In this document: piece after piece, positions 53,034 to 61,588 of the stretch | How the letters are laid out: the number at the start of each line of letters is the position of its first letter | Numbering within the stretch: the first letter of the stretch is position 1 | Assembly: GCA_963678485.1 (NCBI GenBank) | Contig: OY782882.1 | Location: 1,364,001 to 1,428,000 of the forward strand | DNA: 64,000 nucleotides | Direction: 5' to 3' | Source: CALGYY01 sp963678485 | GTDB lineage: Bacteria > Bacteroidota > Bacteroidia > Bacteroidales > CAIWKO01 | Notes under the pieces: model-generated | The model's database searches: none | The model's input: only the letters and a program-made list of their open reading frames with translations | Told to the model about the DNA's origin: nothing | Translations under genes and position numbers: made by a program

Positions 53034-54272
53034 CTATTTGCATTTTTCTTTGCTTAATTTTTTTATTTTTTCTTCTTTATCATTTTTGTTATCAAGTTGA
53101 GCAATAAGATTGCGTCGATTACGGAACTCTTCTTCTTCCAAACTGTTTAAGAATAGCTCATGTAAGCGCAACTCAAATTTTTCATTACTTAATCTTGCTT
53201 GATAGATTTGAATATTGTTCTTTGCTGCAAATTGCACAAGATATTTTCTAAAATTTGATTCAGTCTTTGAACCCACATAAATTGCCTCAATATCAAGAAA
53301 TGGGATTGAATTATTGACCAAAATATCTGAATCATATTTGCTTATAATTAGCCTCCATTCTTTTTCATAATCCCATGATGTCGATTTTGTAATCATTGTC
53401 TTGTATGCAGTTTTTAGAACTGATCTGCTAAGCACCAATTCATCATTATTGAATTTTAATTTCATTAATTCACGTGGGGATAAGCGTGGAACCTTACAAG
53501 TATAGTTTACAGGAAAAAAACCACATCGAATCGAGTTTTCATTACTTACATTTTTGAAATCCATTTTATACTTAATACAAAATCCACGATGGTTATCCGC
53601 ATAATGAGACCACATCGTGGTGTTTTTCAGTAATTCTGCTTCATCCTTGAAATTTGAAAAACAAGAGATTCTAAATTCCATATTTCTGAGATAATCAATC
53701 TTTTTCCTACATTCCCGTCTTGCTTCTTCAACAATCTCATAAAGTAAACCACTTAAATGTCTGCTTTTTTTCTTTCTAATGTCAAACAATGTGAAAATAA
53801 AGTGCTTTGGCCTTGCCTTATTTAGGTAAATAGGGGGATCTGTTTCTCTTGTCCCAGAATGGTATATCTCATAATACTCTTTTTCAGACACTTTACCTTC
53901 CTCTTCATTTTTTGATCTCAGGTTGAGTTCTTTAAGCCTCTTTAGCAAATAATACTTTTTGAATTTTTCTGCTTCAATACAAACATAACTATCAAATTGG
54001 TCATTGAAATCTCGGGGTGAAGATAAGTAGAGCGCCCTATTTTCTATGTTAATCAAACTATATGGTGATGGTGGGTAAAATTTAAATAAACTTTTAGGAA
54101 GATGCTCATTCTTATTGGCTGCAAGTTCCTCCTGCGCTTTCATAATGCCAGAGTTGAAGATAGAATCAACATAATCATTAATAAAATGCTTTGTCCAATC
54201 GCCATTAAAATTGCAACTTCTATAATCAGTTTTTGGAAATGCTGATCCTATTTTATTGTACCAATCATTCAT
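53034..54272 (-). CDS. DUF2971 family protein
   Basis: The 412-residue protein carries the DUF2971 signature: LFKFYPPSPYSLINIENRALYLSSP-RDFNDQFDSYV (about 60-95), then TTMWSHYADNHRGFCIKYKMDF (about 222-243) and EKEWRLIISK (about 305). The function of DUF2971 is unknown; members are common in defence islands and mobile cassettes. It has a long charged C-terminal tail. It is one gene per repeat unit in the minus-strand array. Confidence 0.78.
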   Translation of the reverse strand: MNDWYNKIGSAFPKTDYRSCNFNGDWTKHFINDYVDSIFNSGIMKAQEELAANKNEHLPKSLFKFYPPSPYSLINIENRALYLSSPRDFNDQFDSYVCIEAEKFKKYYLLKRLKELNLRSKNEEEGKVSEKEYYEIYHSGTRETDPPIYLNKARPKHFIFTLFDIRKKKSRHLSGLLYEIVEEARRECRKKIDYLRNMEFRISCFSNFKDEAELLKNTTMWSHYADNHRGFCIKYKMDFKNVSNENSIRCGFFPVNYTCKVPRLSPRELMKLKFNNDELVLSRSVLKTAYKTMITKSTSWDYEKEWRLIISKYDSDILVNNSIPFLDIEAIYVGSKTESNFRKYLVQFAAKNNIQIYQARLSNEKFELRLHELFLNSLEEEEFRNRRNLIAQLDNKNDKEEKIKKLSKEKCK

Positions 54273-54423
54273 ATGTCAGGTTCGTTGCTTGCATAAGCCA
54301 AGAGTATCAAATTTGATAGCATTCTTTCTCCATTTGTGGAATCGACGCACTACGAAATAAAATTTATCCGTAACTTGCCCATGAAAATAATGCATGCTAG
54401 TTAGTGTTAACCTCTGTTCTTTT
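54273..54423 (-). repeat. intercassette region with weak inverted ends
   Basis: On the minus strand the gap begins with GTTAACACTAACTAGCATGCATTA and ends GCTTATGCAAGCAACGAACC; the two ends are imperfectly complementary (GCATGCATTA against TTGCATAAGC). It is not sequence-related to copies A-D. I include it because every gap in this array has a similar palindromic outline. Confidence 0.3.
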
Positions 54424-55272
54424 CTAATCAAACACTCTATTACTATCAAAATCTAAGCCTGCGGTTTTTAATTCCTTTATTAATAATAATTTCCAACCAC
54501 CATCATTGTCAAGGGGGAGGTATACTATTCCATCATAATCACTGGGTCTTTCAACACTGCCTTTTAGTAAAACACATACATTTCTTCTGCCTAGCTTGCC
54601 AAAGAAATAGCCTAATTCAAAAATTACATTTTGTCTTGCACGTGGATTTAGTTTCTCTGATTTCCCAGATTTAATGTTTTTTCCAACATCATCAGGTGTC
54701 ATTAACACAATCGCATAGCAAGTACCGGAGTAGCTTTCAAATTTCTCTATAATTGTAAGTCCAGAATTTGCTTGTTCGTGAAGAATTATTGGAATAAGAT
54801 CAAGTTTTTCTAGGAATCTTGCAACTTGTTCTTTTATTTCATCATCATGTCCATGCACAAGAAATATACTTTTCCTATCTACTACGGTTTTGTCAAGTTT
54901 TGATACTTTCTTTTTATTGGATACTGCAACAACAAAATTGTCCTTTACTTTGATACTTCCAATTGTTTCATCTATAATGTCAATAATTGGAAGTATTACA
55001 TCTACTCCATATGGTGGATCAAATATTACATTAAATGGATTCACGTTTTGAATAATGTATCCACCAATCATTGGAGGCGGTCTAAAAGACATCACTTTGC
55101 TTGTTCCTGCACTTCGTATTATAGTCTCAACAAAACCTCGTTCTTGATTAATTTTAGTGCGCAGATCAAGATAAGTAGATGTGCCATATTCTGTCCTTAG
55201 TAACCTTTTCATAAGATTCTTAAAGTTCTCTAAGGTTTCAATATAAATTTCTTTACCTGTCTTTTCACTCAT
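54424..55272 (-). CDS. TIR-like nucleotide-binding protein (CAP12/Pycsar-type)
   Basis: Residues 130-282 form a TIR-like domain: SIFLVHGHDDEIKEQVARFLEKL (about 133), GLTIIEKFE, YAIVLMTPDD, then RARQNVIFELGYFFGKLGR (about 208-226) with the expected catalytic Glu. This is the 'predicted nucleotide-binding, TIR-like' family used as an NAD-cleaving effector in several anti-phage systems. The first 125 residues are a different, mixed domain that may sense a signal. No cyclase gene is adjacent, so it may act alone or with products elsewhere. Confidence 0.8.
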   Translation of the reverse strand: MSEKTGKEIYIETLENFKNLMKRLLRTEYGTSTYLDLRTKINQERGFVETIIRSAGTSKVMSFRPPPMIGGYIIQNVNPFNVIFDPPYGVDVILPIIDIIDETIGSIKVKDNFVVAVSNKKKVSKLDKTVVDRKSIFLVHGHDDEIKEQVARFLEKLDLIPIILHEQANSGLTIIEKFESYSGTCYAIVLMTPDDVGKNIKSGKSEKLNPRARQNVIFELGYFFGKLGRRNVCVLLKGSVERPSDYDGIVYLPLDNDGGWKLLLIKELKTAGLDFDSNRVFD

Positions 55273-55287
55273 ATATTTTCAATTGTT

Positions 55288-55413
55288 GCTAACGGTCGGG
55301 GATTGCAGTTTGGTGGGGTAAATTGAAGTCGTTTTCTGTCCTAATGCACCAAAGATAGATAAAAGAACTGCACTGGCCTAAAACCCCGCTGATTGAATAC
55401 ATTATGCGTTCGC
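55288..55413 (-). repeat. attC-like intergenic repeat, copy B
   Basis: Read on the minus strand it runs GCGAACGCATAATG, CAGCGGGGTTTTAGGCC, AGTGCAGTTCTTTTATC, GGTGCATTAGGACAG, ACGACTTCAATT, CCCC and ends CGACCGTTAGCAACAATTG. Blocks match copy A in the same order. It overlaps the last codons of the CHAT-like gene and ends 16 bases before the TIR-like ATG. Confidence 0.65.
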
Positions 55414-56082
55414 TTTATTCATCCCTGTATTTTCTTTTATTATTTCGTCTGTTTCCACCCATTTATCATTCTCGTCAACCCACCCAATTTCTTTAAATAA
55501 TGCCCATCTTCTATATTCAAACTGGGAGTGCGACTCTATTTCTGCTCTGTCATGACAAACAAATGAATAGTCTGTAGCTAAAGTTGCCTTTTGAGATGCA
55601 TAATATGGCTCGGCTTTCTTGAAGCAAACGTTGTAGAGAAAAACAACGAATCCTGTCGCTAAGTCTGCAGGCCTTAGTGTCCATTTTGCACCACAAATAA
55701 AATTAATTTTGTTGCAAACAGCGAAAATGTCTGTGGCCACTTTAAATAGTCCACCACGACAACATGCCAATAAAAATACAGTATTATCATGTAATAATCC
55801 ACTCCCACAGACAAGCTGTCCAAATCGACCCCATGTCATGTCGGACTAACCTAAGCCCATATCAATGTCAAAACCGTAACTGTCTGCGTGGGTGCACAAG
55901 TAAACAAAGTCAAATTCGAGTCCAATAGTGTGATACTTGTTAAAGATGTCAAGGAGGGTTTGGTCACTATCTACAGATTCTTCTTTTACATTAATTTTAA
56001 GGAACTGTGCTTGATGAGTTATTAATCCAATTTCATCGCCACATATTTCATGATGGGCTTTTAATATTAATAAATTCTTCAT
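55402..56082 (-). pseudogene. CHAT/caspase-like protease gene interrupted by an in-frame TAG
   Basis: Two frames, 56082-55846 and 55839-55402, are in the same phase and separated only by TAG (55846-55848) and two codons. Read through, they give one 226-residue protein. FVYLCTHADSYGF (His at about 65) and DNTVFLLACCRGGL (Cys at 107/108) form the His-Cys pair of the CHAT/caspase fold, one on each side of the stop. Alone, neither half could be active. Nonsense mutation is the simple reading; suppression or a sequence error are alternatives. It lies between two intercassette repeats. Confidence 0.68.
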
Positions 56083-56105
56083 TCTCGTTTTCTCTTAAAG
56101 TGACG

Positions 56106-56220
56106 CATACTGACGCAGCCATGTGTAGCCCAGGCTTTTCGAAGATTATCTGTGTCCAGTTACACTAATTTTACTTATAATATTTAGCCCGCAACATACA
56201 GTCCATTTGCGTTAAGTATG
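56106..56220 (-). repeat. intercassette palindromic element of a second type
   Basis: CATACTGACGCA at 56106-56117 and TGCGTTAAGTATG at 56208-56220 are nearly perfect inverted ends (one insertion, one mismatch) around about 90 bases. It separates the nuclease-like gene from the CHAT-like gene. The internal sequence does not match copies A-D. Confidence 0.5.
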
Positions 56221-56233
56221 GGTGCCGTTAGTT

Positions 56234-56920
56234 TTAGCACCAAGCATGTCGCTCAGTCAAATAGCCATCTGTATTATTTGGAAATTGATGCTCTTTCGTA
56301 AAGTCAACTAATCCAGTTCCATAAAAGGTCTTTATCCTTGGCATTTCTGTTTCCATAATGGACTTAACTAATTCAAACCCTCCCTGTGTCTTGTTGAACA
56401 CTGCAAATACTCCAAACATTTTGTCAATTCCTGAGCTTCGTCTTTGAACTATTTCCTGGAGCTTCTTTATTTTATCAATATCGTTATTGTATTTTATAAT
56501 ATCTGCTTCGTTTATGCCATTTTTGTCTCTACAAAACTTAAGTTCTATAATAATTGTATTACCTCCAATTTCAACACATTTCCGAGGCAGTGTTTTGTAT
56601 TCATAGGATAAATGGCTTCTTTGAATTTTAAATTCCACTGAATGAAAAATGCTAATATGTCTTGGTTCAACTATACATAAATCAGGTATTAGGGTTAATA
56701 AACCGCCTTCGTCATAGAATTTCACTTCCGCATGAATTGCAGATGCCGAAATTCCATTATCAATAGTCTGTGAAGTAGGAAGATATCCATATAGTTTTGA
56801 GAACAAGAGACACTTAAGGTCATCTTCCGTCAAAATCAATCCTTGATCTTTTTGATACTCGATTTCAATTTCTTTGAGGTATTCAATTATTTTCTCAACT
56901 AAAGTTTCGTTAATTTTCAT
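56234..56920 (-). CDS. predicted PD-(D/E)xK-like protein
   Basis: The roughly 228-residue protein has AIHAEVKFYDE, LIPDLCIVE and GGNTIIIELKFCRD in order, an E...PD...ExK spacing that fits the restriction-endonuclease-like fold (Asp near 93, Glu-x-Lys near 128). Family not otherwise recognised. I use ATG 56920; the longer GTG start at 56944 would fall in the end of the attC-like repeat. It appears as a single-gene cassette between two repeats. Confidence 0.6.
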   Translation of the reverse strand: MKINETLVEKIIEYLKEIEIEYQKDQGLILTEDDLKCLLFSKLYGYLPTSQTIDNGISASAIHAEVKFYDEGGLLTLIPDLCIVEPRHISIFHSVEFKIQRSHLSYEYKTLPRKCVEIGGNTIIIELKFCRDKNGINEADIIKYNNDIDKIKKLQEIVQRRSSGIDKMFGVFAVFNKTQGGFELVKSIMETEMPRIKTFYGTGLVDFTKEHQFPNNTDGYLTERHAWC

Positions 56921-56944
56921 AACTCCATGTATTTCTAATTGCAC

Positions 56945-57079
56945 ATAACGGTCGAGGCTTCCTATTCGACGGGGCGAATCCTAGCCAATTCCAGTCTTAA
57001 TACACCAATGGTAAATAAAAGAACTGTACTGTCCTAAAACTTAGCTGCCCCACTGATAACAAGCATTTAGTACCGGCAG
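56945..57079 (-). repeat. attC-like intergenic repeat, copy C
   Basis: On the minus strand it reads GCCGGTACTAAATGC, CAGTGGGGCAGCTAAG, TTTTAGGACAGTACAGTTC, TTGGTGTATTAAGACTGG, GGATTCGCCCCGTC and ends CGACCGTTAT. Block order equals copies A, B and D. It starts 2 bases after the stop of the upstream gene and ends 25 bases before the next ATG. Confidence 0.65.
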
Positions 57080-57080
57080 T

Positions 57081-57527
57081 TTATTTTATTTCATCCAGTT
57101 TCTTCAAATCTTCTTCTGTAAAATATCCCCATGTTCCGTGATTTTTTGAATATTCAGCACTTTCAATATGATTCTGGTAGCAATTCTTGAAATGTGCAAT
57201 TAGCTCCTCCAAATTCTTGACCATGCTAAGTGAGTTGTCGGTTACAATTATATTGTCAATTATATTTGGATATAAATGTTTGAACTTTAATGTTTCAAAG
57301 TCAACAGTACCAATAACAAACTCTCCAATATTTGAACATTCTAAGATTGTTCCACCAATCTCGTTTATTGACATCATCAACTCCTCAATAGTGAAGAGTT
57401 TTTCTTTCGGTTCTAATCTTTCTCTTGCTCCAATTATAAACGGAATTGTCAACCCATTGTGAATGTACCCTTTATTCTCAAAGTGTCTTAATAATATATA
57501 CCAGTATGGCCTTCTGTTTTCTTCCAT
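57081..57527 (-). CDS. hypothetical protein
   Basis: A 148-residue protein with no motif I recognise. It begins MEENRRPYWYILLRHFENKGYI, has a central beta-rich part and ends with a Lys/Glu-rich helix. Soluble, no signal peptide. It follows the 79-residue gene with a single-base gap, so the two share one transcript and one presumed cassette and probably work together, possibly as a toxin-antitoxin-like pair; nothing in the sequence proves this. Confidence 0.6.
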   Translation of the reverse strand: MEENRRPYWYILLRHFENKGYIHNGLTIPFIIGARERLEPKEKLFTIEELMMSINEIGGTILECSNIGEFVIGTVDFETLKFKHLYPNIIDNIIVTDNSLSMVKNLEELIAHFKNCYQNHIESAEYSKNHGTWGYFTEEDLKKLDEIK

Positions 57528-57528
57528 A

Positions 57529-57768
57529 TCATATGGCTTTGTAGTCGTAACAAATAACTACTTCATCATTGTCTAATTGTCTGAAATTTCGGTGCTGTGT
57601 CAAGTAATTCTCAATTTCAATGACCGTTGGAGTATTATCCGAGTCAGAGAAATCTATGTCCGGAAAACAGTCTTGGTTAGCCCTTGCCCAGTCCTTGGGA
57701 GTGGTAGAACTTACTACACCACCATTGTTGTAAATTATAAAATGTTTTTTATTAATTCTCTTCGCCAC
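57529..57768 (-). CDS. small hypothetical protein
   Basis: A 79-residue protein starting MAKRINKKHFIIYNNGGVVS and ending EVVICYDYKAI; acidic centre (PDIDFSDSDN). Not recognised. It is the first gene of a two-gene cassette, 34 bases after the GTTAGC end of attC-like copy D, and is followed at once by the 148-residue gene. Size and order would suit an antitoxin-first pair, which is speculation. Confidence 0.55.
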   Translation of the reverse strand: MAKRINKKHFIIYNNGGVVSSTTPKDWARANQDCFPDIDFSDSDNTPTVIEIENYLTQHRNFRQLDNDEVVICYDYKAI

Positions 57769-57801
57769 TATTTTGAATTTTACTGTGTGTCATAAATTGC
57801 C

Positions 57802-57905
57802 GCTAACGGTTGAGTCCTGTTATTCTGCGGGGCGAATCGAAGCCGTTTCCTGCCCTAAGACCTCACTGATAAACAAAAGAACTCATATATTGCCATACGA
57901 CCCAT
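57802..57905 (-). repeat. attC-like intergenic repeat, copy D
   Basis: On the minus strand: GGCAATATATGAGTTC, TTTTGTTTATCAGTG, GGTCTTAGGGCAGGAAAC, GGCTTCGATTCGCCCCG, then CAACCGTTAGCGG. The GGCTTCGATTCGCCC block is identical to copy A, 25 kb away and on the other strand. The left half is shorter than in B and C. Confidence 0.6.
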
Positions 57906-57944
57906 TTCATGATATATTTGCAGAAATAGGTAAACAAAATAACG

Positions 57945-58697
57945 TTAAACCAATGCAAACTGCTGTTCAATAACTTCAGGATATTGTTGCCATATTTTCC
58001 CATCAATCTCTTTTCCGTTTAACTTTTTATTCCTTTTCACTTGGTCAGACCCCCAGGTACCCCATTGCTTAAAGAAAAACGCAACATCTTCTTGTTCGCA
58101 TTGTTTTTTAATGTTTACAACCCATTCTTTTTCCATTGGTCTTGCTTTATTACCACTTTCTCCACCAACTATTACCCAGTCAATATTTTTTAAAACTATT
58201 TTGCCTAAGTCTTCAAGTAATGGCTCTATAGATAGAAACAATACAGTAGCCTCAAGCTGCCTTAATTGGTCAATTCTTGGTAATCCTTCTTTTTTGTTTT
58301 CAACTGTTACTCCAAGCCAAATGTTTTTTGGAATTTCCTTTTTTGATAGATAACGAAGCATCCTATCTGCTCTCTTGGTTAAAATTTGATATGTGTGATA
58401 CGGAGTTTCTTGAATAACATTGAATATTTTATTTAAATAATCCTCAGGAATATCCTTATGAAAAATATCACTCATAGAATTTACAAAAAACACAGTCGGT
58501 TTTTTTCTTTTAAAGGGGTCATTTAACCTGCTTGGAACCGTGTTAAACTTAAAACCATTTTCATAACCCTCAACTCCCATTGCCTGTAAACGAATTGCCA
58601 TACTTTGTGCATAGCAGTTTTTGCAACCAGAACTAATTTTAGTACAGCCTGCCGATGGATTCCAAGTCTGTTCAGTCCATTCTATTTTATGCGCCAT
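57945..58697 (-). CDS. three-Cys-motif radical SAM protein (phage Gp37/Gp68, DUF5131)
   Basis: The 250-residue protein begins with IEWTEQTWNPSAGCTKISSG followed by CKNCYA, the C-x6-C-x2-C cluster (C18, C25, C28) of the Gp37/Gp68 family, then FFVNSMSDIFH, QILTKRADRM, NIWLGVTVEN and WVIVGGESG, all family landmarks. The cluster suggests an unusual radical SAM-like Fe-S enzyme. The family is found with TcmP, the 'three-Cys-motif partner', which here overlaps it by 1 base (TAATG). The reaction is not known; phage and island contexts suggest nucleic-acid modification or defence. Confidence 0.85.
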   Translation of the reverse strand: MAHKIEWTEQTWNPSAGCTKISSGCKNCYAQSMAIRLQAMGVEGYENGFKFNTVPSRLNDPFKRKKPTVFFVNSMSDIFHKDIPEDYLNKIFNVIQETPYHTYQILTKRADRMLRYLSKKEIPKNIWLGVTVENKKEGLPRIDQLRQLEATVLFLSIEPLLEDLGKIVLKNIDWVIVGGESGNKARPMEKEWVVNIKKQCEQEDVAFFFKQWGTWGSDQVKRNKKLNGKEIDGKIWQQYPEVIEQQFALV

Positions 58698-59824
58698 TAC
58701 TTAACCTTTTTCAATTGATAAATTTTCGCCTTATGAATATTTGAAGACTGGTTGTTTATATCTCCATATCTTTCAATTAGCTTTTCCTTTTCCAAATCCC
58801 GCACAACTTCTGTAAATAACTTAGGGTCACAACCATTTTGCATGGAAAACTTCAATCCAGTTTTATTATCAGATATTTCTCCCGATAAAATTAGTTGCCT
58901 TATTCTATTCAAAACAATATCCTTTTTGACAGTTCTTTCGCTATGATAAAAAAGCTCTCCTTGTACAAAATTATTATCAATATTATAGTTTGCTTCTCCA
59001 GAGAAAGAATCGTGTTTCCAACACACTTTTAGGAATTTCTCCATACCAAGAGTATGGTTTGAGCCAAATATCAAACCATAATAATTTCCTTTATTCTCCT
59101 CTTTTCGGATAGAAAAGTGATGCAAGTAGTATTCTTTCCCTTCTGGAATTAAATCCCGGAAATAATTAGCAATGGCTCTGTGAATTTCATTTGGCTTGAT
59201 ATTCTCAAAATCAATTTTTGACGTATCAATATATTTTGTAGTATTTGGATGTTTTCGAAACCTACTGATAAAAGAAGATGAAATAAAAAAGATAAAATCA
59301 GTCTTCGGATATGATATTAATTGACTGAATATTTGCTCATCTATTTGACTGAACCCATATTGGTCAAGCAAAATAAATTTGCCAAAGTCTTTGTTTTTAA
59401 AAATATTTGTTATGCTGGGATCTGAGAAAATATCCTGAAAATTATAATTCTCCACGCTGTATTTAAAGATACAGTCATTACATTTATTATCCAGCTTACA
59501 TTTCTCAATATGTTGATTTACATTTTGCTTTAGTTCTTCGCTTTTACCTTGCTTGTCATCATTAAAGAGAAACTTGATCTCCTTTTTTGCATTTAAGCAA
59601 TACTTCCTTTCTTCACCTTTTGCTTTATCCAACAAAACCAAAGGACTTCCCAAATTATTTTCTAAATCTTTTCCACTTCCTGCAAAGAAATCAAAAATAT
59701 ATAGTTTCTTATACCAAGAGCTATGTAAAAAAACAGGAAGCCATTCTTCAAAGCATTCTCCAAAAATGTCCAGTTTTAACATAGTTGCCTCATCAAAAAC
59801 AGTTTTATTTATATTTTTTGCCAT
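58697..59824 (-). CDS. tcmP: three-Cys-motif partner protein TcmP
   Basis: A 375-residue protein with an N-terminal methyltransferase-like motif (KLYIFDFFAGSGKD, about 40-53) and a central segment CKLDNKCNDCIF. Its C-terminal region has a winged-helix look (VKKDIVLNRIRQLILSGEI). Length, the FDFFAGSG motif and the overlapping Gp37/Gp68 gene identify TcmP. It is the upstream member of a coupled pair. The biochemical role of the pair is undetermined; the SAM-binding-like motif argues for a methyl or SAM-dependent step. Confidence 0.82.
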   Translation of the reverse strand: MAKNINKTVFDEATMLKLDIFGECFEEWLPVFLHSSWYKKLYIFDFFAGSGKDLENNLGSPLVLLDKAKGEERKYCLNAKKEIKFLFNDDKQGKSEELKQNVNQHIEKCKLDNKCNDCIFKYSVENYNFQDIFSDPSITNIFKNKDFGKFILLDQYGFSQIDEQIFSQLISYPKTDFIFFISSSFISRFRKHPNTTKYIDTSKIDFENIKPNEIHRAIANYFRDLIPEGKEYYLHHFSIRKEENKGNYYGLIFGSNHTLGMEKFLKVCWKHDSFSGEANYNIDNNFVQGELFYHSERTVKKDIVLNRIRQLILSGEISDNKTGLKFSMQNGCDPKLFTEVVRDLEKEKLIERYGDINNQSSNIHKAKIYQLKKVK

Positions 59825-60183
59825 AAATGCTTATATTAAGTCCAAGTTAGTCAACTTGTATTTAACAATCCGACGCTTGGAATATGCCCAAGATTGTTAA
59901 TGCGGCTTTCCTTTCCCATTTCAAATGCCGAATCAAATATAATAAAATATTTAATTTGCAAGGCTCATGGGACAAGCCTTTGATAACGGTAAACAATCGG
60001 TCGTTTATTTAACTTTGCATTGCAGGGGGGGATAGGCGGGTTTCACGTCGTTTTTTCGTTGTTTTATTATTTGGCGGGGGTTTTTAATCATCAACTCGCA
60101 AATGCTGAATTTTCAGAGTTACTCTTTTGAATCCATTAGGTTCATTTTGGACTGCCCAATCATCCTTTACGATCTTGATTATT
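59825..60183. other. intergenic region with a divergent attC-like repeat (copy F)
   Basis: On the minus strand the segment 60080-59982 has AACGACGTGAAACCCGCC, then CCCCCCTGCAATGC and ends CCGTTATC, which loosely follows copy B (ACGACTTCAATTTACCCC...TGCAATCCCCGACCGTTAGC). The 150 bases between this and the tcmP ATG contain no gene I can support. Confidence 0.35.
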
Positions 60184-60894
60184 TTAATTATTGCAATATT
60201 CATTTATCAAATCATAAATTGCTGTTTCGCCAAGTTCACCAGCTTTGCTCCAATCAGAACAAGCTCCTTCCATATCACCAAGTTCCTTTTTTGCTAGACC
60301 CCGATTAGCGAAAGCACCTGCATGTTTTGGATTAATTTCTAATACAATGTTGCAGTCATCTATTGCGCCTACGAAGTCGCCTGAATTTAATTTTGCTATG
60401 CATCGGTTAATAATTGCTTGAGTATTTTTCGGATCACGTCTTAATGCAAAATCGAAATCTTCAATAGAGGCAATATAGTCACCTAAATTTAATTTTGCAT
60501 AACCCCTATTAACATAGGCTTCCACGAAATTGGAGTCCAATGCAATCGCCAAATTACAATCTTCAAGCCCCCCTTTGAAATCGCCAAGACCTATCTTCGC
60601 TGCTCCTCTATTGGAATAAGCCTTTGAAAGCAAAGGGTCAAGTTCAATAGCCTTATTACAATCTTCAAGGACACCATTTAAGTCACCCAAATATGACTTT
60701 GCGACTGCTCTATTTGAATATGCCACAGCAATTGTAGGATCGGATTCGATTGCCATTGTGAAATCGTCAATAGCTCCTTTATAGTCTTTATGGTTGATTT
60801 TACTTACTCCATTTTTTACAAGCTCTTTGGCAGTTAAATCGCAACCTATTATCCCTAAGCAAAGAAGTATAAATGGAATAATTTGTATTTTCAT
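60184..60894 (-). CDS. TPR lipoprotein
   Basis: From ATG 60894 the protein has a lipoprotein signal (MKIQIIPFILLCLGIIGC, Cys at 18) and about six near-identical 34-residue TPR units, for example AYSNRGAAKIGLGDFKGGLE and AYVNRGYAKLNLGDYIASIE. It should sit in the outer or inner membrane as a protein-protein scaffold. The high similarity between its repeats suggests recent internal duplication. An in-frame upstream start at 60930 would put 12 polar residues before the signal and is rejected. AT-rich composition fits the element. Confidence 0.78.
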   Translation of the reverse strand: MKIQIIPFILLCLGIIGCDLTAKELVKNGVSKINHKDYKGAIDDFTMAIESDPTIAVAYSNRAVAKSYLGDLNGVLEDCNKAIELDPLLSKAYSNRGAAKIGLGDFKGGLEDCNLAIALDSNFVEAYVNRGYAKLNLGDYIASIEDFDFALRRDPKNTQAIINRCIAKLNSGDFVGAIDDCNIVLEINPKHAGAFANRGLAKKELGDMEGACSDWSKAGELGETAIYDLINEYCNN

Positions 60895-61051
60895 TGACAA
60901 GCTTCTTATGATTTTGAAATTTATGTACAAATAAATTATTGCAACAAAAATTATTTACAAAAAAAACTGACCTCGCAAATGAAGGTTTGCCACAAGCAAG
61001 GCCAGTTTAAATTATTTCATGGGTAAAACTCTTAATAGCAATACAAAGATA

Positions 61052-61588
61052 TTATATTTTTTCAAATATCATTTTTATTTGCTCGCCTGATATGTTTCCT
61101 TCAATTGCCATTTCTTTTTCTTTTAATTCTGTGATGGAAAAAATGCAGTAAGCATTCTCTCCCGTGTAAAGAAGGGATAATTCAGTATTATTCGACTGCA
61201 ATTTCCATGTTCCTCCTCCAGACTCAGTTGAATTACCGCTTTGGTATGCGACTTCACATGAGCTGTAATCAGATGGAACGGTGTAATTATAACTTGCGCT
61301 ATAAGTAAATGTCCCGTTATCAGAAAACCTATAAATGACACTTGTGTAATCATATGAATATTGATACCACACATCATATCCTAGTGAGCAATTGTAATAA
61401 TCAGATCCGCTGTCATGCAGACAGTCTTTGTTATTATTAGTCCAGAAAGTGGCATTCCAATTTGCCACAACTCTTGACTTCGCAGACCTCAGACTAATCA
61501 TTGGGCCGTCTTCATACTTCTTACATGAAATCATACTGCACAGTATTACTGTACAGATAACAAGTGATGCAATACTTAGCTTTTTCAT
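61052..61588 (-). CDS. lipocalin-like lipoprotein
   Basis: A 178-residue lipoprotein (signal MKKLSIASLVICTVILCSMISC, Cys at 22) beginning KKYEDGPMISLRSAKSRVVANW, the start typical of small Bacteroidota lipocalin-like surface lipoproteins. The rest is beta-rich, with FSDNGTFTYSASYNY and GGGTWKLQSNNTELSLLY matching the strand-turn pattern of that family. Ligand unknown. It is separated by 157 bases from the TPR lipoprotein on the same strand. Confidence 0.72.
   Translation of the reverse strand: MKKLSIASLVICTVILCSMISCKKYEDGPMISLRSAKSRVVANWNATFWTNNNKDCLHDSGSDYYNCSLGYDVWYQYSYDYTSVIYRFSDNGTFTYSASYNYTVPSDYSSCEVAYQSGNSTESGGGTWKLQSNNTELSLLYTGENAYCIFSITELKEKEMAIEGNISGEQIKMIFEKI

Noticed and set aside
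55402..55839. Separate 145-codon gene
   Set aside because: It is in the same phase as the upstream 78-codon frame and separated only by TAG; together they make one CHAT-like protein, so it is reported as an interrupted gene.
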